8,414 nucleotides of DNA from an uncultured Bacteroidia bacterium (GTDB taxonomy: Bacteria > Bacteroidota > Bacteroidia > Bacteroidales > UBA932): the NCBI GenBank assembly GCA_902767355.1, contig CACXHG010000024.1, forward strand, positions 1 to 8,414, written 5' to 3'. The notes under the pieces are model-generated. The model did not search any database. It was not told the origin of the DNA and was given only the letters and a program-made list of their open reading frames with translations. Both the position numbers and the translations under genes were made by a program. This document shows positions 3,593 to 8,414 of this stretch, piece after piece (the first letter of the stretch is position 1; every line of letters begins with the position of its first letter).

Positions 3593-6560
3593 GCTGCACC
3601 TTAACAATTCCTTTTCGTGAACGTCCGTCTGCAAAGGCCGTGAGGGGTTTGTCGAACTCGACAACCCGGAACCATTCGCCGTCGAATTTGGCGGGCATGG
3701 CATCCAGGATATCCTGTGCGAAAATGCCTTCGCCGGCAGAAGGATTGATGGAAAAGTAGCCGACGCCCAGCGAGGTCACGTTCTGGAAGAAGTGCGTGCC
3801 CTGGCTCGCCTCTATGTTATAATTCTTGAGGGCCATCTCCACAATCACCTTGGCCTCAGATATATGGCCCCACTTGACTGGCACGCCCAGATTGGGGTCG
3901 GAAGAGCCCCAGCGTCCTGTGCCCACGAGCACATACTCGTGCCCCTGCTCCTTCATGAGCGAGTTGATCTTGTATAGCTCGTCTGCAATCTCGTGGGTCT
4001 TGAGCGAGGAGAACTTGTCGAATTTCATGTAAACCACGTGCTTGAGACCCTTGATCTCTCCCACCCCAAGCGCGCATTCCGAGTAAATCAGGGCATCGTC
4101 GGTGCGTATGGTGTCCCAATCCACCTTGGCATCTTCCATGCCGTTGATGATGGGCCGTATCTGCAGGAAATTAAATATCTTGGGAGCGCCCGGCTCGACG
4201 TCCATATTCACCGCGAACTCAATCTCCACGGGGCAGCGGAGCTCTTCTTCGCCTATCTTTAGCAGGTCGGATATAATCTGCGCCAGCGGGAAGGAATTAT
4301 ACTTGAGTATGGCGTTGAAGGTAATCACCTTGAAGGATTCGTTGAATGTCGGACCCTCGCTGATGCGGTTGTTCAGATAGTCGAAGTTGGAGCAGACGTA
4401 CCTGGCATTGCGGAAATTGGCTATCTTGTTCACCGGCAGGCGCTCCAGATTTATGGCATCGTCGCAAGAAGCCAGGAACTTGGCCGGATTAAGGCTGAGG
4501 GCCAGGATTTCTGTCTGAGCGTCGCTCACTGTGAGCTCTACGGTAGAAGTCTGCAGGGTCTTGTCGGGATAAGCCGGGCAGAAGCGCAGGGTCTTTCCGC
4601 CGTCAACCACCTCCTTGCCCAGGCCCATGACCACGTTGCACACCCCGTCTTCGCTCTTTTCATAGCCGAGCGGATAGAGATTGCGCGAGCGGGCCACTCC
4701 GGAGAAGGTCGGGAAATAGTAGCCGCCCTCTTCGGTTCCGCAGACCTCCTGCACCAGCACGGCCATCTTCTCTTCGCTGAGCAGGTTCTGGGAAGTCTGG
4801 ATATAGGCTCGAGAAGATGCGAAATATACCGATGCCCAGACGCTCTTGATGCCCCGCACCAGCATGCGCAGCATCTGGCCGTCGTCTTCGCAGCGGGGAA
4901 TCATATAGGTCGAATATACGCCCGCAAACGGCTGGTAGTTTGAATCTTCCAGCTTGGAAGAAGAGCGGATTGCCAGCGGCTTGCGGCAGGTGGAGACAAA
5001 TTTCTTTAGCTGGTTGTGCAGCGACTCCGGTATGGTCGAAGCCAGGAACTCGCCCAGGATGCTGTTGTCGTCGTCGTCGTTCTCTATAATATACTGCAGG
5101 CCGTTGGTACGTATGAATTCTTCGAAATAGTCGGTCGAAATCACCACGCTGCGGGGTATGGTCACCAGCACGCCCGGATACTTCTTATATTGGTCGTGCT
5201 TGGCCAGGATGCCGTTCATGAACGCCAGCCCGCGGGCCTTGCCGCCTATGCTCCCCTGCCCGATCTTGGCAAAGGACACGGTGTCGCTGTAGGTCTCCTC
5301 GTCGAAGCTCACCACTATTCCCTGACCCAGCAGGGCGCGGTATTCCTTTATGAGCCTGACGATTGCCTTGCGGTGTTCGGCAGTGCTGGGGAACTGGCTG
5401 CTGTTCATGCTGCGAAGCACCTTGGCAATGGGGAAAAGGCCGCGCGCGTAGAGCCATTTGGAAAGGTGCATCTGCGTCAGGTGGTATTCCAGCACATCGT
5501 CCGGGACGGTTTCGATCAGGCGCTGCATCTGATAGAGGTCGTGGGCGCGCCCGAGCTCGATGCCGCTCTCCGGGTCGGTGAAGATAAAGTCGCCGAAACC
5601 GAACTCCGAGAGTATGACCTTGCGCATGTTCTCCAGCAGATTCTTGCTGCTCTTGGGTATGAAGCCGGCGCCCAGATCGGCCGCAATCTTTTTGTAGTCC
5701 AGCTGGGACGACTGGATGATCACGGGCATCCAGGGGGTCTGCTCCTTGACCATCTTGCAGATATCCACGCCGGCGTCGGATTTCTCCGTTTCGGAGCGGT
5801 CGCCCTTGTGGATAATCATGCCCATATCGGTAATCACGCCCAGCAGGTTGTTCTTGTAGCGCTCGTAGAGCTCCACCGCCTCCGTATAGTTGGTGGCCAG
5901 CAGTACCTTGGGCCGCGAACGCTTGCGCATGATCATCTGCTGTTCGTTGTAGGCATCCTTTATGAATTCGCTGTTCTGCAGCAGCAGAATGCGGTATAAT
6001 TCAGGCAGATATGTAGAATAGAAGCGGAACGAATCCTCTGCCAGCAGTATGGCCTGCACTCCGCCCTGGAGTATGTCGCTCTCGGCATTGAGCCTGTCCT
6101 CTATGAGCTTGATGATGGCAATGATCAGGTCCGCCGAGCCGTGCCAGCAGAATATATTGTCGATGGCCTCGCAGTGGGCGTCTTCTACCCTGCGGTAAAT
6201 CTCGCGCGAGAAGCTGGTGATAAGGAACACCGGCATCTGGGGGAACATCTGCTTTATGGTGGTGGCAAAGTCGAACACGGTCATGCCGCCCACATTGTAC
6301 ATGGTGAGCACGATGTCGAACTTCTCTTCGCCGCCCAGCCGCTCCAGGGCCTCTGCGGCCGAGCTCACCCGCACGATTGCCGGCGGATTGCTCATATTGA
6401 GCTCGTTGTATTCGTTGTTGATCTGCAAGTCGATATGGCCGTCCTCTTCGAGGGTATAGCCGTCGTAGCTGCTGCAGACAAACAGAATCTTGTGTATGCG
6501 GAACTGCATGAAGTCGTGTCCGCCGCTGCTGGCAAAAGAAAAATGACCGTATTCGTCCAT
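3588..6560 (-). CDS. Receiver/PEP-synthase-like ATP-binding protein lacking the phosphohistidine domain
   Basis: This 990-residue protein is usually annotated as PEP synthase or PEP/pyruvate-binding protein, but it is not a complete enzyme of that type. Residues 22-160 look like a receiver fold (KILFVCSSYDGYTLEEDG) in which the usual phospho-Asp position reads LTMYN. Residues 168-316 form a second receiver with the acidic pair E175-D176, D245 in GVITDMGM, S284/S285 and K303 (FIPKSSK). After a helical linker, the PPDK_N-type ATP-binding module has GQGSIGGKARGLAF (434-447), IRSSSKLEDSNYQPFAGVYS (531-550), MAVLVQEV (599-606), VVMGLGKEVVDGGKTLRF (643-660) and EIEFAV..FLQIRPI (779-803). The 'TSH'-type phosphohistidine domain and the C-terminal PEP barrel are absent. 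Instead about 185 residues follow, with GTGRWGSSDPNLGVPVKW (880-897) and ASQGTHFFQNVTS (918-930). No signal peptide is visible. The biological role is unknown to me; an ATP-dependent, phosphorylation-tuned activity is inference. Confidence 0.88.
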   Translation of the reverse strand: MDEYGHFSFASSGGHDFMQFRIHKILFVCSSYDGYTLEEDGHIDLQINNEYNELNMSNPPAIVRVSSAAEALERLGGEEKFDIVLTMYNVGGMTVFDFATTIKQMFPQMPVFLITSFSREIYRRVEDAHCEAIDNIFCWHGSADLIIAIIKLIEDRLNAESDILQGGVQAILLAEDSFRFYSTYLPELYRILLLQNSEFIKDAYNEQQMIMRKRSRPKVLLATNYTEAVELYERYKNNLLGVITDMGMIIHKGDRSETEKSDAGVDICKMVKEQTPWMPVIIQSSQLDYKKIAADLGAGFIPKSSKNLLENMRKVILSEFGFGDFIFTDPESGIELGRAHDLYQMQRLIETVPDDVLEYHLTQMHLSKWLYARGLFPIAKVLRSMNSSQFPSTAEHRKAIVRLIKEYRALLGQGIVVSFDEETYSDTVSFAKIGQGSIGGKARGLAFMNGILAKHDQYKKYPGVLVTIPRSVVISTDYFEEFIRTNGLQYIIENDDDDNSILGEFLASTIPESLHNQLKKFVSTCRKPLAIRSSSKLEDSNYQPFAGVYSTYMIPRCEDDGQMLRMLVRGIKSVWASVYFASSRAYIQTSQNLLSEEKMAVLVQEVCGTEEGGYYFPTFSGVARSRNLYPLGYEKSEDGVCNVVMGLGKEVVDGGKTLRFCPAYPDKTLQTSTVELTVSDAQTEILALSLNPAKFLASCDDAINLERLPVNKIANFRNARYVCSNFDYLNNRISEGPTFNESFKVITFNAILKYNSFPLAQIISDLLKIGEEELRCPVEIEFAVNMDVEPGAPKIFNFLQIRPIINGMEDAKVDWDTIRTDDALIYSECALGVGEIKGLKHVVYMKFDKFSSLKTHEIADELYKINSLMKEQGHEYVLVGTGRWGSSDPNLGVPVKWGHISEAKVIVEMALKNYNIEASQGTHFFQNVTSLGVGYFSINPSAGEGIFAQDILDAMPAKFDGEWFRVVEFDKPLTAFADGRSRKGIVKVQL
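5067..5078. repeat. Short GTC trinucleotide run encoding four aspartates
   Basis: Four tandem GTC units on the plus strand encode D495-D498 (N-DDDD-N) of the 990-residue protein. They fall in a probable surface loop within its ATP-binding module. The run is short and in frame. Length variation would change the loop by whole residues. Confidence 0.6.
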
Positions 6561-6579
6561 AATGCTGAATTAACAGGCT

Positions 6580-6611
6580 CAAAAGTAGTTATTTTTTCTC
6601 TCGCTTTTAAA
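6580..6611 (-). promoter_or_regulatory. Promoter for the receiver/PEP-synthase-like gene
   Basis: On the minus strand TTTA (6611-6608) is followed by a 20-bp spacer and TACTTTTG (6587-6580), a perfect TAnnTTTG -7 box. The -33 box differs from TTTG by one base. The start point would be near 6574, giving a leader of roughly 15 nt before the ATG at 6560. It overlaps the plus-strand promoter for the outer-membrane gene. Confidence 0.7.
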
Positions 6612-6627
6612 CCTGGGGTTATCTTTG
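6595..6627 (+). promoter_or_regulatory. Promoter for the outer-membrane barrel gene
   Basis: TATCTTTG at 6620-6627 is a perfect TAnnTTTG -7 box. With a 21-bp spacer the -33 position reads TTTC (6595-6598), one mismatch from TTTG. Transcription would begin near 6632, only about 12 nt before the ATG at 6644. The element interlocks with the divergent minus-strand promoter at 6580-6611. Confidence 0.6.
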
Positions 6628-6643
6628 CAGTCAAATTTTTTGT

Positions 6644-8414
6644 ATGAAAAGATTCCTCCTCGTGGCGGCTCTCGTTTCAGCCGCTTTTTTCCTGGCTCCA
6701 GTTGCAGCCAGCGCCCAGTCAAGGGGCAGTGTCAAACTCACAGTCGTAGATACCCTCACCCGAGAGCCGGTGGCCTACGTGGCAGCCATGCTGGTGCCCG
6801 AGGGTGACACCACCGCGGCATTCTATGCCCTCACGGGCATGGACGGCAAGGCCACCATAGAGCGCGTGACCTACGGCAAATACACCCTTAAGGCCGAGCT
6901 GATGGGCTATGAGACGCTCACCCGCAAGGTAGAGGTGGCCAGAGGCACGGTCAACCTGGGCACTATAGCCATGAAAGAGGACTTCGAGATGCTCGAGGGC
7001 GCCACCGTGTCGGCCGTGGGCAACGCCATCACCATTAAGCAGGACACCATCGAATACACCGCATCCTCCTTTAAGGTAAAGGACAACGCCGTGCTGATAG
7101 ACCTGCTCAAAAAGCTGCCGGGCATAGAGATAGGCAGCGACGGCAGCATCACCGCCGGCGGCGAGACCATCAAGAAGATCACGCTCAACGGCAAGACCTT
7201 CTTCCTGGACGATCCGAGCCTGGCCACAGAGAACATTCCGGTGAACGTGATCGAGAAGGTCAAGGTGATAGACAAGAAATCCGAGCAGGCCCAGTTCAGC
7301 GGCATAGAAGACGACGACACCGAGAAAATCATAGACGTGAGCACCTACAAGGGCATGTTCGACGGCTGGTTCGGCAATCTGTCGGGCGGCGTCGGACGCG
7401 ACCTGCGTTCTGCGCCGGCAGACGGCAGCAAGTTCGACCTGAAGAACGACTGGCGCTATCAGGGCAACGGCATAATCGGCAAATTCAATGAGACCGACCA
7501 GCTGGCCTTCGTGGCCAACGGTAACAACACCAACAGCCGCGGCGGCGGATTCGGAGGTGGCGGCGGCTGGGGCGGCGAGCGCAGGGGTATCAACGACGAA
7601 TGGATGGCCGGCGTGAACTACGGCACCACCCGCGTCAAAAATCTGGAGGCCAACATAAGTGCCGAGTACGGGCAGAGAAAGGGCGACGTACAGAGCAAGG
7701 AGGAGAAAATCACCTACGTGAATGACGGCGACGACCTGGAAACGACCAGCGACAGCAAATCCCTGTCCAAGAGCCAGTTCATAGAAGCCGGCGCCGAGCT
7801 GAGCTACACCCCGGACGGCACCCGCATATTCTTCCGCCCGCGCTTCAACATAGATTTCGCAACCAACGACCGCAGCAGCAGCAACGCTACATATCCGGAC
7901 GGCGACATTTACTCCCTGCTGAACGATTCCCGGACATTCTCCTACGGCAACACTGTGAGCCGCACCGCCGACGGCCGCTTTATGCTGGGCCAAAGGATTG
8001 GCAAGCCAGGCCGCACCATCACCTTCGGCGGCCGCTACAGTTTCTCCGGCAGCCAGGCCGACTCCAAGGAATTCTCAGAGACCAACTACGAAACCAAGGG
8101 CACAAAGACCGTCATCGACCAGTATTCCCACACGGACACCAGGAGCATGAGCCTGAACGGCAACCTGGAATACACCGAGCCCCTGAGCGAGAACTGGTTT
8201 GTGAGCGCGCAGTATCGCGTCGGCTACACCCACAGCAATTCCGTCAAGAACACCTTCGACTATGCCGGGACCATAGCCCACAGCGCCGACGACACTGAGT
8301 TTGTCCACAATATGGACGACAAGGACAGCTACAGCATAGAGAATCTATACTACAGCAGCAGCGTGGAGAATATATTCATCAACCACCAGGCCGGGCTGAT
8401 GATGCAATATCAGA
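6644..8414 (+). CDS. Outer-membrane beta-barrel protein with carboxypeptidase-regulatory-like and plug domains (runs off right edge)
   Basis: The frame from the ATG at 6644 stays open for 590 codons to the window edge. A signal peptide (MKRFLLVAALVSAAFF..., AxA site, cleavage after A24) indicates export. Residues about 28-112 resemble the carboxypeptidase regulatory-like beta-sandwich common at the start of Bacteroidetes barrel proteins (KLTVVDTLTREPV, GYETLTRKVEV). Residues about 116-233 resemble a TonB-receptor plug (DTIEYTASSFKVKDNAVLID, LLKKLPGIEIGSDG, LNGKTFFLDDP, VIEKVKVIDKKSEQ). Beyond about 240, alternating aromatic strands and polar loops (AGAELSYTPDG, NIDFAT, ITFGGRYSFSG, YRVGYTHS) fit a beta barrel. 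A Gly-rich stretch lies at 300-311. This matches proteins annotated as outer membrane beta-barrel family or TonB-dependent receptor. No SusD-like partner is visible, the substrate cannot be inferred, and the C-terminal half of the barrel is probably missing. Confidence 0.88.
   Translation, partial: MKRFLLVAALVSAAFFLAPVAASAQSRGSVKLTVVDTLTREPVAYVAAMLVPEGDTTAAFYALTGMDGKATIERVTYGKYTLKAELMGYETLTRKVEVARGTVNLGTIAMKEDFEMLEGATVSAVGNAITIKQDTIEYTASSFKVKDNAVLIDLLKKLPGIEIGSDGSITAGGETIKKITLNGKTFFLDDPSLATENIPVNVIEKVKVIDKKSEQAQFSGIEDDDTEKIIDVSTYKGMFDGWFGNLSGGVGRDLRSAPADGSKFDLKNDWRYQGNGIIGKFNETDQLAFVANGNNTNSRGGGFGGGGGWGGERRGINDEWMAGVNYGTTRVKNLEANISAEYGQRKGDVQSKEEKITYVNDGDDLETTSDSKSLSKSQFIEAGAELSYTPDGTRIFFRPRFNIDFATNDRSSSNATYPDGDIYSLLNDSRTFSYGNTVSRTADGRFMLGQRIGKPGRTITFGGRYSFSGSQADSKEFSETNYETKGTKTVIDQYSHTDTRSMSLNGNLEYTEPLSENWFVSAQYRVGYTHSNSVKNTFDYAGTIAHSADDTEFVHNMDDKDSYSIENLYYSSSVENIFINHQAGLMMQYQ

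Noticed and set aside
5016..5999. Plus-strand frame of 327 codons inside the 990-residue gene
   Set aside because: It is antisense to well-conserved receiver and ATP-binding motifs and has no recognisable domain or start context.
6719..7993. Long open frame on the minus strand (424 codons) opposite the outer-membrane gene
   Set aside because: The plus-strand frame has a signal peptide, plug motifs and a perfect -7 promoter box. The antisense frame is Ala/Val/Gly-rich with no domain signature.

Overview
The window looks like ordinary chromosome of a fairly GC-rich member of the Bacteroidota, most likely the order Bacteroidales. Three things support this. Candidate promoters match the Bacteroidetes form (a -33 TTTG-like box, about 20 bp, then a -7 TAnnTTTG box) rather than the E. 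coli form. The gene families (DUF4301, DUF3467, the receiver/PEP-synthase-like protein, an outer-membrane barrel with a carboxypeptidase-regulatory-like N-terminus) are typical of that phylum. Coding regions are GC-rich while gene junctions are AT-rich. Genus cannot be fixed from this sequence. I see no tRNA, rRNA, CRISPR array, insertion sequence or phage gene.

Layout, left to right. (1) Positions 1-119, minus strand: the start of a DUF4301-type gene running off the left edge. (2) Positions 132-320: a divergent intergenic region with an imperfect 16-nt inverted repeat and a possibly structured leader. (3) Positions 321-752, plus strand: an Hsp20 small heat-shock protein, ending at a strong bidirectional terminator (767-811). 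(4) Positions 825-3529, minus strand, in transcription order: a short coiled-coil protein, ZapA, a 6S-like RNA (2736-2932), RNase Y, and a DUF3467 protein. (5) Positions 3588-6560, minus strand: a 990-residue protein with two receiver-like domains and a PEP-synthase-type ATP-binding module, but no recognisable phosphohistidine domain or PEP/pyruvate barrel. (6) Positions 6580-6627: overlapping divergent promoters. (7) From 6644 to the right edge, plus strand: the first 590 codons of an outer-membrane beta-barrel protein.

The central minus-strand block links cell division (the coiled-coil protein and ZapA, an FtsZ-ring factor) with global RNA control (6S-like RNA, RNase Y). A promoter at 3561-3592 fits the head of this unit. 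The 6S-like RNA closes with a perfect 12-bp stem whose 5' arm contains the zapA stop codon and whose 3' arm runs into a U-tract, so the zapA message and the small RNA share an edge. RNase Y has its own short leader containing a 10-bp hairpin that ends four nucleotides before its ATG, a plausible control point.

Nothing here is a clearly new defence or mobile system. The points most worth following are the 6S-like RNA with its competing folds, the RNase Y leader hairpin, and the receiver/PEP-synthase-like protein of unknown function.
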